Below are positions 16,086-25,783 of a stretch of 64,000 bases of DNA, piece after piece. This DNA is from Shewanella putrefaciens (lineage in GTDB: Bacteria > Pseudomonadota > Gammaproteobacteria > Enterobacterales > Shewanellaceae), in assembly GCF_016406325.1 (NCBI RefSeq), contig NZ_CP066370.1, forward strand, positions 4,154,001-4,218,000. The letters run 5' to 3'. A program made the position numbers and the translations under genes. The stretch's first letter is position 1. Each line of letters opens with the position of its first letter. The notes under the pieces are model-generated. The model searched no databases and was not told where the DNA came from. It saw only the letters and a program-made list of their open reading frames with translations.

Positions 16086-18206
16086 ATGATTAGATGGCAA
16101 CACTTACTCAATAAACTCAGTACGGACGATCCCGTATTGCGAGAAAAGCTGTCTCTTTGGCAAACCCATCCCGATCAAACACCGCTAGCACTTATCCAAG
16201 GTTTTAGCTTTATCAGCGCCAACCGCGCAACGTTAAATTATTTTGGCACTCATTACGATGCGTTTGTGAATGCAACACCCTATGATTTCTCACCGAGAAT
16301 CCAATCATCTGGGCGTAATAGTGTTGAATTTGCTAGAGAAATGATACTCGAAGCTATCGCGGGTAATCATGTCGAATTTAATTGGTTACATTTAAACCAA
16401 CAAGGTCGCGAGCTACCAACACGCATTAATTTATATCGATGCTATCTCCAGCAACAACCCGTGGTACTAGTCGAACTACAAGCTCTTAACCGTCGCAATC
16501 ACGTGCGAGAGGCCATTACAGATGGTTTTGCTCACATTCCCAAAGAAATACTATCAACAACCTTAGAGGAAAGTGCCGAAGCCGTTTATATCACAGATGA
16601 CGATAACCGCATCCTTGCCGTTAACAAAGCCATGTGCCGTATTTGTGGGTATAGCGCAGAGCAACTGATTAGCCATACGCCTGCAATGTTAGAATCTCGC
16701 AATCTTAGCCAAGGTGAAGAAACCGACTGTCAACTGGCGATAAAACAACGTGGTTCTTGGCAAGGTGAAACACTTAAAAAGCGTTCAAATGGCAGCACTT
16801 TTCCTGCATGGCAAAGTAGCCGCCGAATTGTGGTTGATGGGGAAACCCCTTACCACGTTAATATTTTTAGTGATATCAGTACCCAAAAGCAGTTGGAGAC
16901 CCAACTCACCACTCGGGCCATGTATGATACGCTGACAGGCTTACCCAACCGTTTTCACTTAAAACAATTACTTAATAGCGCGCTAGAAAAATTACAAACT
17001 GACCCAAATCTCTTAGGCGCTTTGATGTTTTTAGATCTCAATGGTTTTAAAAATATCAACGACAGCTTTGGCCACTCAATGGGTGATAGGGTTTTACAAT
17101 TGGTTGCAGCAAGGCTAGAAGCCGGTTGTATCGAAAAAGCCGATATTGCCCGCATGGGAGGAGATGAATTTACCCTTATACTTCAAGACTGTAGCTGTAA
17201 AGAAGAAATTCAACTCTTTGCTGAACAAATTCTGAGTCTATTTGACAGCCCTTTTGAAATCGAAGGGCAAAAATTCTTCCTTGGCACAAGTATTGGTATT
17301 GCTCTTTTCCCTACCCATAGTGATCAGGCAACGCAATTAATAAGCTTGGCAGATACCGCCATGTACTGCGCTAAAAAGAGCCCGCCACATTTAGTGTTTT
17401 ATGACAAATCAATGAGTCAAGCGGCTGAAATAAAGCTGAAACTGATTAATAGTTTAAGACATGCGCATAGCCTAAAACAGTTCAAATTAGTTTATCAGGC
17501 TATCGTAGACTTACACACAAACCAAACCATCGCGGCGGAGGCTTTACTGCGCTGGCAAAAATCTCCCACTGAGCACTATGAGGCTTCAGAATTTGTCCCA
17601 CTACTCGAAGAAACAGGGTTAATTGTTAACATCGGCCAATGGGTACTCGAACAAGCCTGCCAACAAGCAACACTTTGGCGATCACAGTATCAATCTGATT
17701 TTAAAATTTCGGTCAATGTCTCACCACTACAGCTAGAGCATGTCGATTTTGTTGAACAAGTGATAAATGCCTTAGAAATGGCTGCGCTACCCGCTGATGC
17801 ATTGATTTTAGAGATCACCGAATCAGCACTGCTGCGTCAACCTGAACAAGCGAGATTAACGCTTAATCGCATCAAATCACTAGGTGTTAGTATTGCCATT
17901 GATGACTTTGGGACAGGACTATCTTCACTTAGCCGCTTGGGTACCTTACCGATTGATAGCGTAAAAATAGATGCAGAATTTGCCCTACGTTTAAACGATA
18001 TCTCAGGGCAAAAGCTCTGCTATGCCATCGTGCAATTGGCACAGGCGCTAGATATTCATTTTGTGGCAGAAGGAATTGAAACACAACAACAAAAAGACAT
18101 CATGACCGACATGGGACAAGGATTTGCTCAGGGATTTTTATTCGGTTACCCCAGTGCTGTCGAACACTTCACCCAAACCTTTTTAGTCGAAAAACACATC
18201 GCCTAG
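16086..18206 (+). CDS. PAS-GGDEF-EAL protein (c-di-GMP turnover)
   Basis: Cytoplasmic sensor-effector of 706 residues without membrane segments. The order is a divergent PAS-like region (about 30-150), a PAS domain (about 155-275, VYITDDDNRILAVNKAMCRICGYS), a GGDEF domain with an intact motif at 358-362 (RMGGDEF), and an EAL domain with the EAL motif at 485-487 and the metal-site motif IDDFGTGLSSLSRL. Both catalytic motifs look complete, so it could make or degrade c-di-GMP; proteins of this layout are often net phosphodiesterases. There is no RxxD inhibitory site five residues before GGDEF, so product inhibition of the cyclase is unlikely. GGGAG lies upstream of the ATG. It has no operon partner. 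Confidence 0.9.
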   Translation: MIRWQHLLNKLSTDDPVLREKLSLWQTHPDQTPLALIQGFSFISANRATLNYFGTHYDAFVNATPYDFSPRIQSSGRNSVEFAREMILEAIAGNHVEFNWLHLNQQGRELPTRINLYRCYLQQQPVVLVELQALNRRNHVREAITDGFAHIPKEILSTTLEESAEAVYITDDDNRILAVNKAMCRICGYSAEQLISHTPAMLESRNLSQGEETDCQLAIKQRGSWQGETLKKRSNGSTFPAWQSSRRIVVDGETPYHVNIFSDISTQKQLETQLTTRAMYDTLTGLPNRFHLKQLLNSALEKLQTDPNLLGALMFLDLNGFKNINDSFGHSMGDRVLQLVAARLEAGCIEKADIARMGGDEFTLILQDCSCKEEIQLFAEQILSLFDSPFEIEGQKFFLGTSIGIALFPTHSDQATQLISLADTAMYCAKKSPPHLVFYDKSMSQAAEIKLKLINSLRHAHSLKQFKLVYQAIVDLHTNQTIAAEALLRWQKSPTEHYEASEFVPLLEETGLIVNIGQWVLEQACQQATLWRSQYQSDFKISVNVSPLQLEHVDFVEQVINALEMAALPADALILEITESALLRQPEQARLTLNRIKSLGVSIAIDDFGTGLSSLSRLGTLPIDSVKIDAEFALRLNDISGQKLCYAIVQLAQALDIHFVAEGIETQQQKDIMTDMGQGFAQGFLFGYPSAVEHFTQTFLVEKHIA

Positions 18207-18596
18207 CATCAAACTTGGCGTGTTGGTCGCCCTTACAGCCCCAAACGTGTTGGTCGCCCTTACAGCCCCAAAAAAGTTCACGGCTTGTTATTTGGCTATC
18301 GGAAACAACGGGATTATTTATGCTTGCGGTAAAACACTTAGGGTAGGCTCGATAGCCCTGCCAGCACACCATCAAAAAAATGGAATCACTCCCCTGCAAA
18401 GCAATTGGCTGGCAAAGCTATCTCATCATTTGCAGTGCAAATGAATCGTGCCTATTAAACCGCGTTTTGCATTAAGTTAGCGTGATCTGAATAAGACTTT
18501 TGCTAATTTTATTCGTACGATAGCTCAAAAAATCGATAACTTAAAAGCACTTATCTATATCTAAATATTCTAACAAGCCAGTTCATATCGTTGGAT
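18207..18596. other. Intergenic region with a short tandem repeat
   Basis: About 390 bases between the GGDEF-EAL gene and the convergent DTW-domain gene. It holds a perfect 27-base tandem duplication at 18219-18272 and otherwise nothing I recognise. An open frame at 18220-18444 spans the repeat but lacks a ribosome-binding site and protein-like composition. Confidence 0.6.
18219..18272. repeat. 27-bp perfect tandem duplication
   Basis: Two directly adjacent identical copies (18219-18245 and 18246-18272) of a unit that starts CGTGTTGGTCGCCCTTACAG and ends CCCCAAA. It starts 12 bases after the stop of the GGDEF-EAL gene. It does not form an obvious hairpin. Confidence 0.9.
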
Positions 18597-19202
18597 TTAT
18601 TCACTAAATTCACGATAGCGAACCTGAATCTCAGGTGGCATAGCCTTTATACGCATCTCCACCATGGCATCAAAAGCCGTGATGACAGGCGCAACATTGA
18701 GCAAAGGGTCAAGTGCGCTTAGCATATAAGCACTGGCTTCTAAGGTCGATAAACTATCGCTACGGCTTGATTTGCGGATCTTGTATCTTGACTCATAGCC
18801 CTCAGCTAAATGCACCGCAGGATATTCGTTTAGCCAAGGATTAAGCTGTAGCATTTTAAAGGCTTTACGCCAGGTACCATCAAGTAACAACAATACGCAA
18901 TTAGGGCTAATATCTTGCGCTTCAACGCTCACACTATTATCCGAAGGATAGACAAGATAAATGGGCTGATCATGCTTAGTTAAGTCATTACGCAACTCAC
19001 TAAAATCATGTTCATCTTCACCCACATAGATTTGAGTCTCTGGTACCGCAAGGCTTAACACCCGTACACTATTTTTCTTATGCTCAACCTCACTGGGATG
19101 CTGTAAAACGACCAATCGCGTCGAAGGATAAATAGGTTGAATACTCCCACAAAGGCAGGCATTTAATGGATAGCGACAAGCAACACAATAGTGACGGGTC
19201 AA
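18597..19202 (-). CDS. DTW-domain tRNA-uridine aminocarboxypropyltransferase
   Basis: Protein of 201 residues of the DTW family (the E. coli YfiP/TapT group), which adds an aminocarboxypropyl group from S-adenosylmethionine to uridine 47 of tRNA (acp3U). The naming motif is present as LLLLDGTWRKAFKM. An N-terminal zinc-binding cluster, CVACRYPLNACLC, is typical of the family, as is the RKSSRSDSLSTLEA segment. The predicted start is TTG at 19202 with a weak ribosome-binding site; there is no usable ATG before the conserved cysteines. It is a single gene, convergent to the GGDEF-EAL protein. Family assignment is firm; the exact tRNA position is taken from knowledge of E. coli TapT. Confidence 0.85.
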   Translation of the reverse strand: MTRHYCVACRYPLNACLCGSIQPIYPSTRLVVLQHPSEVEHKKNSVRVLSLAVPETQIYVGEDEHDFSELRNDLTKHDQPIYLVYPSDNSVSVEAQDISPNCVLLLLDGTWRKAFKMLQLNPWLNEYPAVHLAEGYESRYKIRKSSRSDSLSTLEASAYMLSALDPLLNVAPVITAFDAMVEMRIKAMPPEIQVRYREFSE

Positions 19203-19270
19203 ATCTTATTCTCTACTAAACCGTGTATCGCAGGAGTATATCAAAGGATGATAAATCAGCAGGCACAATA

Positions 19271-19311
19271 AAAAATGCCCGCAGCTTATGGTCAAACTTG
19301 CTGCGGGCAAA
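19271..19311 (-). terminator. Terminator of the Bcr/CflA transporter gene
   Basis: Minus-strand hairpin TGCCCGCAGC / GCTGCGGGCA with a 14-base loop, followed by a T run (A run on the plus strand near 19270-19275). It lies 15 bases past the transporter stop. Confidence 0.85.
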
Positions 19312-19325
19312 GGGTGTTCAGGTAT

Positions 19326-20534
19326 TTAATGTGAGTGGTGTAACTGCTCCTGATGCCAATGGTCGAAGCGACTCAACGCCATCATCAATAATAAGCCAAT
19401 AGAAAATACGCCCATCACTAGAGCAACTGCGTAAGGCGCCGTTAAATTTGTTTGTTGAACGAGTCCTGTTAATACTGATGCACCGCTCATCTGGATAAAT
19501 CCAAGCATGGCAGCAGCAGTACCAGCCCGCTCGCCAAAGGCAGATAAAGCCATGCTAGTAGCAGGACCGAGCAATAGCGCAAAACCGATACATAACAGCA
19601 TCATAGGTAGCATAAAAGCAAAGGCACCAGCCATTCCCGCGCTTGGACCAAATTGCTGAGCCCCAAGAATAAAGATTGCGGATAGAACAAGTAACGATAG
19701 GGCTAAGATCACCGTTGGGCGGTTACCTAATTTACGAATAACGACTGGCGCCGCAAAACAAGCCACGATATTAACTAACGCATTGAGACCAAACAGACCA
19801 CTAAAAGCCAGTTCAGATACGCCTAAGTGGCCTATTAACCATACTGGCGAATAAGAGACATAGCTCAAAATGGCAGCCATAGCCGACATACAGGCAAAGG
19901 CATAAAACAAAAAGTGGGTATTGCTTAATACTGGTTTATATCGACCCCAACGGTATAAAGGCCCTGTGGTGACTGTATTAGCGGGGCGAGTTTCGGGCAA
20001 ACGATAACCCACCACGAGCATCATCAACATCGCATATAAGGTCATAAATACGAAGGTCGAACGCCAGCCAAATTGCATCGCTAACAGTCCACCTAATGTC
20101 GGAGCGAGTGCTGGAATCACACAAATTGCGCCATTTAAATAACTGTAAATCTTAGCGCCTTCTTTTTGCGTGTAACAATCACGGACCGCACTAAACACCA
20201 CAATTGACGTCGAACAGGCGGCCAATCCCTGTAATACGCGAGCAATTTGCAACCAATGAAACTCGATAGCCGCTGCGGCTAAAAGGCTGCTTGCGCCGTA
20301 AAGTAACACACCAAATAATGCCACAGGCCGACGACCATAGCGGTCCGCCAATGGGCCAATAAGCACTTGCCCTAAACCCATGGCAAATAAAAACAATACC
20401 AGAGTCGATTGAACTTCACTGGCGGATACGGCGAATTCTGCTGCCATAGTTGGCATTGAAGGTAGATAAATATCAATGGCCAATGGGCTAAGCAGCACCA
20501 TAGACATAAGGATAGGTAATAGATTGCGCCGCAT
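19326..20534 (-). CDS. Bcr/CflA-family MFS drug exporter
   Basis: Inner-membrane major-facilitator transporter of 402 residues with about twelve membrane segments. The N-terminus (SPLAIDIYLPSMPTMAAEF) is diagnostic of the Bcr/CflA drug-resistance family, and motif A is present as GPLADRYGRRPVALFG. Family members export drugs or small molecules by proton antiport (E. coli Bcr: bicyclomycin, sulfonamides). The C-terminus is His-rich (HWHQEQLHHSH), a possible metal-binding or simply soluble tail. A LysR-type gene starts 113 bases away in the opposite direction, the classic arrangement of a regulator with its exporter target. The substrate is unknown. Confidence 0.9.
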   Translation of the reverse strand: MRRNLLPILMSMVLLSPLAIDIYLPSMPTMAAEFAVSASEVQSTLVLFLFAMGLGQVLIGPLADRYGRRPVALFGVLLYGASSLLAAAAIEFHWLQIARVLQGLAACSTSIVVFSAVRDCYTQKEGAKIYSYLNGAICVIPALAPTLGGLLAMQFGWRSTFVFMTLYAMLMMLVVGYRLPETRPANTVTTGPLYRWGRYKPVLSNTHFLFYAFACMSAMAAILSYVSYSPVWLIGHLGVSELAFSGLFGLNALVNIVACFAAPVVIRKLGNRPTVILALSLLVLSAIFILGAQQFGPSAGMAGAFAFMLPMMLLCIGFALLLGPATSMALSAFGERAGTAAAMLGFIQMSGASVLTGLVQQTNLTAPYAVALVMGVFSIGLLLMMALSRFDHWHQEQLHHSH

Positions 20535-20647
20535 AAATAATCTCAGTTGATCAGGTAAAGGTATTTCAGTGGGCGCTATTTTAAATAAATCAAGGTATGA
20601 ACAGAAATGGTATAATTTCCAAAGTGAATTTCCTTTTAGGAATATCT

Positions 20648-21619
20648 ATGAACTTAGATAACTTAGCCAGAATCGATCTTAATCTGTTGGTCATACTCAA
20701 AGTTCTCCTCGAGGAACAGAGTGTGACAAGAGCTGCTAGCCGACTACATATCAGTCAATCGGCTCTAAGTAAGAGTTTGAATAGACTGCGAGAAACCTTA
20801 GACGATCCGCTATTCCAACGTACCGCACACGGCCTAAAACCGACGGCGCACGCCCTGAATCTTGGGCAAAAACTCCCGAATATTTTGCAGGACTTGTATC
20901 AACTAACTCAACCACCGACTTTTAATCCAGCAAGCAGCAACAGACAATTTTCCTTCGCCATGGTCGAAAGTGCCTACGAAACCTTAATTCCTTATTTTAT
21001 CGGCCCTTTGCTGAATACTGCACCCAATATAAAGCTAGACTCCTATGTCTGGACTGAAAAATCCATGCATGATCTACAGCAAGGGCAAATTGATTTTGGG
21101 ATTTCTGGTCGCGACTTACACCCGCTTTCCGATCCACAAATAGACCGGTTACCCGAAGGCATTGCCTGCCAAACATTGTTTACCGATGAGCAAGTGTGTC
21201 TTATTCAAGAAGATCATCCATCAATGGCTGCCCTTATGTCAGCGCAATGGAATTTATCACTTTATCTCGATATGGCCCATGTACAAGTACGCTGCGAAGG
21301 GAGCGATTGGTGGGCATTGGATTACTTTCTTGCAGATCTCGGACATAGGCGAAAAATCAGCACTACTGTGCCAGATTTTTATGGTGCAGCCAGCGTCTGC
21401 GCCCACAGTGATTTAATCTTTACGCTACCCTCAAGTTTTGCTCGCCATGCTTGCCAACTTTATCCGTTAAAACAAATTCCCCTCCCCTTTGAATTTATGC
21501 CTATGGCCTATGTGCTGTTATGGCATCAAAGAAATGATGAAGATCAAGGGCATAAATGGATTAGAGAAACGATTTGTCAGAGTGTTGCTACATTATTCAA
21601 TCCGCTTGATATCACCTAA
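20648..21619 (+). CDS. LysR-type regulator, probably of the divergent exporter
   Basis: Transcription factor of 323 residues. The N-terminal winged helix-turn-helix is clear (VTRAASRLHISQSALSKSLNRLRETLDDPLF, residues about 25-55) and is followed by a substrate-binding-type effector domain. The start chosen is the ATG at 20648 (MNLDNLARIDLNLL), with AGGA six bases upstream; an in-frame upstream ATG has no good ribosome-binding site and would cover the intergenic promoter. It is divergent from the Bcr/CflA exporter and likely controls that gene and its own expression from the 113-base gap; the inducer is unknown. Confidence 0.88.
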   Translation: MNLDNLARIDLNLLVILKVLLEEQSVTRAASRLHISQSALSKSLNRLRETLDDPLFQRTAHGLKPTAHALNLGQKLPNILQDLYQLTQPPTFNPASSNRQFSFAMVESAYETLIPYFIGPLLNTAPNIKLDSYVWTEKSMHDLQQGQIDFGISGRDLHPLSDPQIDRLPEGIACQTLFTDEQVCLIQEDHPSMAALMSAQWNLSLYLDMAHVQVRCEGSDWWALDYFLADLGHRRKISTTVPDFYGAASVCAHSDLIFTLPSSFARHACQLYPLKQIPLPFEFMPMAYVLLWHQRNDEDQGHKWIRETICQSVATLFNPLDIT

Positions 21620-21660
21620 CAACTTCAATTATCTCCTGTTATTTCAAGGTGACAAAAACT

Positions 21661-21692
21661 AAGCCCGATAAAGCAAAAGCATTATCGGGCTT
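21661..21692 (-). terminator. Terminator of the chemoreceptor gene
   Basis: Perfect 11-bp stem AAGCCCGATAA / TTATCGGGCTT (21661-21671 with 21682-21692). On the minus strand it is followed by AGTTTTTGTC, so it best serves the chemoreceptor, whose stop is 30 bases away. It may also act on the convergent LysR transcript. Confidence 0.75.
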
Positions 21693-21721
21693 AATATCAA
21701 GCTAACAATTAATCATCGTGT

Positions 21722-23593
21722 TTAAAGGATAAACGTTGCAACTTGGGCATTCAGATCATTTGCGCGCGCTTTAAGTGCCTTAGCCTGAGCTAAGTCAGCC
21801 ATAGCAGAGGCCGTGATCTCATCGGTTACATCCTTAATCGCTACGGTATTTTGAGTAATTTCACCCGTGACTTGAGTTTGCTCTTCCGCAGCGGTGGCAA
21901 TCTGCCCAGCCATATCTGAAATCACATTCACAGCTTGGGTAATTTCTTCCAAAGCTTTCGCCGCTGCGTTAGCATCCTCGACACTGTTACCCGCAAGGGC
22001 TTGACTACTTTCCATCAGAGTGACAGCCCTAGCAGTAGTGCGTTGCAGTGTTTCAATGGTGGTATGCACTTCTTGGGTCGAATCTTGCGTGCGGCGCGAT
22101 AAGACTCGCACTTCATCCGCAACAACGGCAAAACCTCGTCCCTGCTCACCCGCACGAGCCGCTTCAATTGCGGCATTAAGCGCCAGTAAGTTAGTTTGCT
22201 CTGCAATCCCTTGAATTGTGCCCAGAATGCTCGAAATAGACTGAGCGTGACGGCTCAAATCACCAATCACATCGGTTGCTTGAGAAACCTCATTAGCAAG
22301 TGAGTTAATCGAGTTACGGGTTTTATGCACTAAGTCCTTACCCTGTAAACTACTCGCTGCCGATTGCTGCGCCGCAGTCGCAGTATTCTCAGCATTAGCT
22401 GCAATCTCATTAGTGGCACTTGCCATTTCAGTCACCGCTGTGGCAACCATAGCGACCTCCTGCTGCTGACGTTGTAACTCAGAAACGGAAGTTTGCGTAG
22501 TGGTTAGACTACGTTCAGCATCCGCATCTAATTCGTTAGCTAAGTGGCGAATATGGCTGATAAGCTGATGTTGACTCCCCACAAAACGATTAAAGCTGTC
22601 AGCAAGTACACCCACTTCATCTTGAGTGTCGACTTCGATACGCTGGGTTAAATCACCATTACCATCGGCGATGCGAGCTAGGGCTTGAGATACTCGACTC
22701 AAAGGACCTAAAAGCACATTAACAAGCCACGAAATCGCTAATACACTCAATAACAAAACTAATGCCGATAATCCAAGCTGCACCAATAGCAAACGAGTGA
22801 GCGGTGCTTCTAAGGTCTCCTTATCAAGCACTAATACTAGCTCCCAATCAGTATTAGGGATATCGACAGCCCAAACTAACTTATCTCTGCCTTCATGCTC
22901 AAAGTGCATAGAGAGCAGCTCGCCAACTTTACGGCTTTGTTCAGGCAGATTATGGTTTAGGTTACTGTCAATATTGCTGATGGGTTGCATCGCCTTGGTG
23001 GGATCTTTATAAGCAATAACAGTCCCATCCTTATGTATCATGATGGCATAACCATTTGCGGGTAATTTCATCCGATTCACACTGTCCACCAGACTGGCAA
23101 TCGATAAATCCCCACCAACAACACCAGTAGGAATTGCCTGCGCCATCGTCACAACCAAGATGTTATAGGCGACATCCATATAGGGTTTAGTCAGAATAAG
23201 GCCACGCTCTTTAACCGCTTGCTGATACCAAGCGCGGCTACGAGGGTCATAACCTGTACGATCAATACTGGGATCAGAATCCAACATTTGCCCTGTTTGA
23301 GCACCAAAATAGGTCAACTGAAACCGACCCGATGCTTGAGCTTGTTGCAATGTGTTTAAAGTGTCACCTTCAACCTTGCTTGCAAGTGCTCCAACAATAT
23401 CTTGACGCCCAGATAGCCATTCTTGAATACGCTCAGCCTGTTGATCGCCTAGCCGCTGAACCTGCTCGAGGCTGTTCTGTAACAGTAGGGATTTTTGACT
23501 GGAATAGCTTTGCCATGACAATAAACCAATCACGAGCGAAAGGGCGATTACCACCGAAATGAGGATTTTCTGTTTGAGCGAGTATGAGTTCAT
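21722..23593 (-). CDS. Methyl-accepting chemotaxis protein with a dCache_1 sensor
   Basis: Inner-membrane chemoreceptor of 623 residues: TM1 (about 8-28), periplasmic double-Cache domain (about 35-275), TM2 (about 283-303), HAMP, then a long cytoplasmic signalling coiled coil. The coil tip contains the near-invariant [20 protein letters not shown], which binds CheA and CheW. The membrane-distal Cache module shows [16 protein letters not shown] and GVVGGDLSI, the pattern of the amino-acid-binding dCache group (the PctA-like motif), so an L-amino acid ligand is plausible. The start is the ATG at 23593 (MNSYSLKQK), although its ribosome-binding site is weak; a TTG 13 codons upstream is an alternative. 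It is monocistronic. Confidence 0.9.
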   Translation of the reverse strand: MNSYSLKQKILISVVIALSLVIGLLSWQSYSSQKSLLLQNSLEQVQRLGDQQAERIQEWLSGRQDIVGALASKVEGDTLNTLQQAQASGRFQLTYFGAQTGQMLDSDPSIDRTGYDPRSRAWYQQAVKERGLILTKPYMDVAYNILVVTMAQAIPTGVVGGDLSIASLVDSVNRMKLPANGYAIMIHKDGTVIAYKDPTKAMQPISNIDSNLNHNLPEQSRKVGELLSMHFEHEGRDKLVWAVDIPNTDWELVLVLDKETLEAPLTRLLLVQLGLSALVLLLSVLAISWLVNVLLGPLSRVSQALARIADGNGDLTQRIEVDTQDEVGVLADSFNRFVGSQHQLISHIRHLANELDADAERSLTTTQTSVSELQRQQQEVAMVATAVTEMASATNEIAANAENTATAAQQSAASSLQGKDLVHKTRNSINSLANEVSQATDVIGDLSRHAQSISSILGTIQGIAEQTNLLALNAAIEAARAGEQGRGFAVVADEVRVLSRRTQDSTQEVHTTIETLQRTTARAVTLMESSQALAGNSVEDANAAAKALEEITQAVNVISDMAGQIATAAEEQTQVTGEITQNTVAIKDVTDEITASAMADLAQAKALKARANDLNAQVATFIL

Positions 23594-23955
23594 ATTGGCG
23601 TCTATTATTAGTGACAAGGGATAGCTGGGCAAACTAATCGGTATCGCTGAACCATGGTAATAAAGTTACATAGGTGGCAGAAAACCTATCAGAAATTGAC
23701 CAGAATTTTCGCATATTTTGTATAACAAACAAAGAAATCACTTTTAGTATCATGATCTACCATTCATATAAAACATGAAATCAACCAATGAAATCAAAAT
23801 AAACACACATTCCATGCTCAATAGTTACATTTCATAAAAAGTAACAACAACAGGATCTCTGTGGACGTAAAAGAACGTAAATTAACCAAGTTTAACGTGA
23901 CCCCTCGCTTTTTTTTATTGCACACTAAACGTCCACTGCCTATTTAGGAGTTCTT
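23594..23955. other. Divergent intergenic region
   Basis: About 360 AT-rich bases between the chemoreceptor and a small membrane-protein gene. It must hold both promoters. I see no clear operator, repeat or gene. Confidence 0.5.
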
Positions 23956-24285
23956 ATGATTTATCAACAGTTCCAACAGAGCCCAATGCAGACCCGAATT
24001 TCTGGCCCACGGGCTTGGTTAGCCATGGCGCTCAGTGTAAGCCTTATCTGCTTATCACTGTTTTTACTTCCTTTTGTGCTGTTATTCGGCGCAATTACAC
24101 TAGGGTGCTTAGTATTATTTAGCCGTATTTATGTCGCGCGCCAATTGGCAAAATTTAATCGAGCGCACACGCAGACAACTCATACTACTGAGTCAACGGG
24201 TTATTCATCTCCCCATATTGTTCGTGAGCCACACGCGACTCATCATCAAGGACGCACTTTTGAGCATCAAGAGGATGAGCGTTAA
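23956..24285 (+). CDS. Small membrane protein of unknown function
   Basis: Protein of 109 residues. After a polar N-terminus of about 24 residues, it has one or two closely spaced hydrophobic segments (WLAMALSVSLICLSLFLL and FVLLFGAITLGCLVLF), then a basic stretch and a His/Thr-rich tail (HTQTTHTTES, ATHHQGRTFEHQ). The histidines could bind metal, but no motif is recognisable. The ATG has TAGGAG upstream. Its stop lies 9 bases from the end of the convergent Sel1-repeat gene. I do not recognise the family. Confidence 0.7.
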   Translation: MIYQQFQQSPMQTRISGPRAWLAMALSVSLICLSLFLLPFVLLFGAITLGCLVLFSRIYVARQLAKFNRAHTQTTHTTESTGYSSPHIVREPHATHHQGRTFEHQEDER

Positions 24286-24294
24286 TTGACGGAT

Positions 24295-25749
24295 TTAGGC
24301 AAGTAAAGTCTGCGCGCGCTTAAGGCTGTGGATCTCTGCGGGATCGACTGTCATTTCGAGTACCTTATCTACTTGTAATGCCAATGAAAGCCAAAGAGGT
24401 TCGATAATCTCAGCCTCCTTTTCATTGGCATAACGCCGAGCTAAATTCAGTAATGCCGCTGCACCAACCACATCAATTCTGCCCAACATCCCATCGGCTA
24501 ATGCCATACTCAGCTCTATCATTGCAGGAACGCTATGACCATATTTGATCACTTCACGCAAATAATGCTCAGCTTGGGTTAAATCGCTACCGAATGCATT
24601 GTCATCGTTGAGCATATGTTGTGCCCGCATAAACATGGCATCTAACTGTCCTTGCTCTGCGGCTTCAGCCATCCAATATTCGCTAGCGATAGGATCTCGA
24701 GAACAACCCTCGCCATTAGCGAGCATTAATGCCAGATGATACTGGGCATGGGGATAGCCAGCCTGCGCCGCTTTATGAATAAAGTGATAGGCTTGAGTCA
24801 AATCTTCACGCTGATAATGTAATACGCCAAGGTTTGCCATGGCCTCCGCTTGTTCACCATCGGCTGCACGCTGTAAATATTGCTGCGCTAGCTCTAAATC
24901 CTGAGCCAATGACTCACTGCCCACTAGATAAAAATACCCTAAAAGTGCCATCGCATTAACAACACCGGCCTCTGCCGCAACAGCAATAGCTTGTTCTCCC
25001 TTAGCAATATCTGGCACGCCTTGATAACCGTGGATCAGTGCAACGCCATGTTCGTACAAAGCGTCCATATTTTTGGGTGCCGCAAGGGAAAACCAATAAG
25101 CCGCCTTCGCAAAAGTATCCGCCGCTTGGGCACTCACATTATTAGTTAACTCCGCATGCGTGGCCAAAACATCATCAGCTTGATCAGCCCAAGAAAGCGC
25201 TTGATCCTTAAGCATAAAAGCCTTTGTTTTTAGCGAAATACCTACCAAATATTGAGCATTAGGATCATCTTCCATCACAGCGCGATAGCAGAGGTCTTTA
25301 ACCGTTACTGAATCACTCGCTTTGTATTGATACCTAGGAGCAACACATCCTGCCACCTTAGGATATAAGTGCTCAACTAATGTCAGTACATCTTTAATCG
25401 TTTTTTGGGCTAAAGCGAGTAATTGCTCTTGGGTAAGATGATATTTTTCTGGATGGGCGCCACGGTTACCGTCGGCACGTAAGCGGTGTAAGGCACGGGT
25501 TGTTTTAACATCAATCAGGCGTTTTTGGTTTAACTGCTCGATACGGTCATACAAATTGGGGCTTGAGAACTCAATCCGCTTATCTTGCCCCAACAACTCG
25601 GTCAGCTTATGTGTAAAACTGCGAATATGCAGTAATGACTGAGTCGGTACGTCCTTAACATAATTTTTTGCACAGAGGTAATCATCGACAAGATTGGCGG
25701 AAAAACCTTGGATAAAATCACTATCCTTTATCACAACCTTAGTCGCCAT
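24295..25749 (-). CDS. DUF4145-like plus Sel1-repeat protein
   Basis: Cytoplasmic protein of 484 residues. The first 130 resemble the DUF4145 helical domain (RSFTHKLTELLG ... LHRLRADGNRGAHPEKYHLT), found as a fusion partner of nucleases and regulators. The remainder consists of Sel1-like helical repeats (for example AMANLGVLHYQREDLTQAYH and AQYHLALMLANGEGCSRDP), which form a solenoid used for protein-protein contacts. There is no enzymatic motif. It starts 35 bases after the stop of the membrane-protein gene on the same strand, so these two may form an operon. The role is unknown; scaffold or adaptor is the most the architecture supports. Confidence 0.75.
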   Translation of the reverse strand: MATKVVIKDSDFIQGFSANLVDDYLCAKNYVKDVPTQSLLHIRSFTHKLTELLGQDKRIEFSSPNLYDRIEQLNQKRLIDVKTTRALHRLRADGNRGAHPEKYHLTQEQLLALAQKTIKDVLTLVEHLYPKVAGCVAPRYQYKASDSVTVKDLCYRAVMEDDPNAQYLVGISLKTKAFMLKDQALSWADQADDVLATHAELTNNVSAQAADTFAKAAYWFSLAAPKNMDALYEHGVALIHGYQGVPDIAKGEQAIAVAAEAGVVNAMALLGYFYLVGSESLAQDLELAQQYLQRAADGEQAEAMANLGVLHYQREDLTQAYHFIHKAAQAGYPHAQYHLALMLANGEGCSRDPIASEYWMAEAAEQGQLDAMFMRAQHMLNDDNAFGSDLTQAEHYLREVIKYGHSVPAMIELSMALADGMLGRIDVVGAAALLNLARRYANEKEAEIIEPLWLSLALQVDKVLEMTVDPAEIHSLKRAQTLLA

Positions 25750-25783
25750 CGATGCTTACCTCTATAGGGAGTACTCGCTTACC

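Noticed and set aside
18220..18444. Plus-strand open frame over the tandem repeat
   Set aside because: It starts inside the 27-bp repeat, has no ribosome-binding site and no recognisable sequence; the repeat length is a multiple of three by chance or by duplication.
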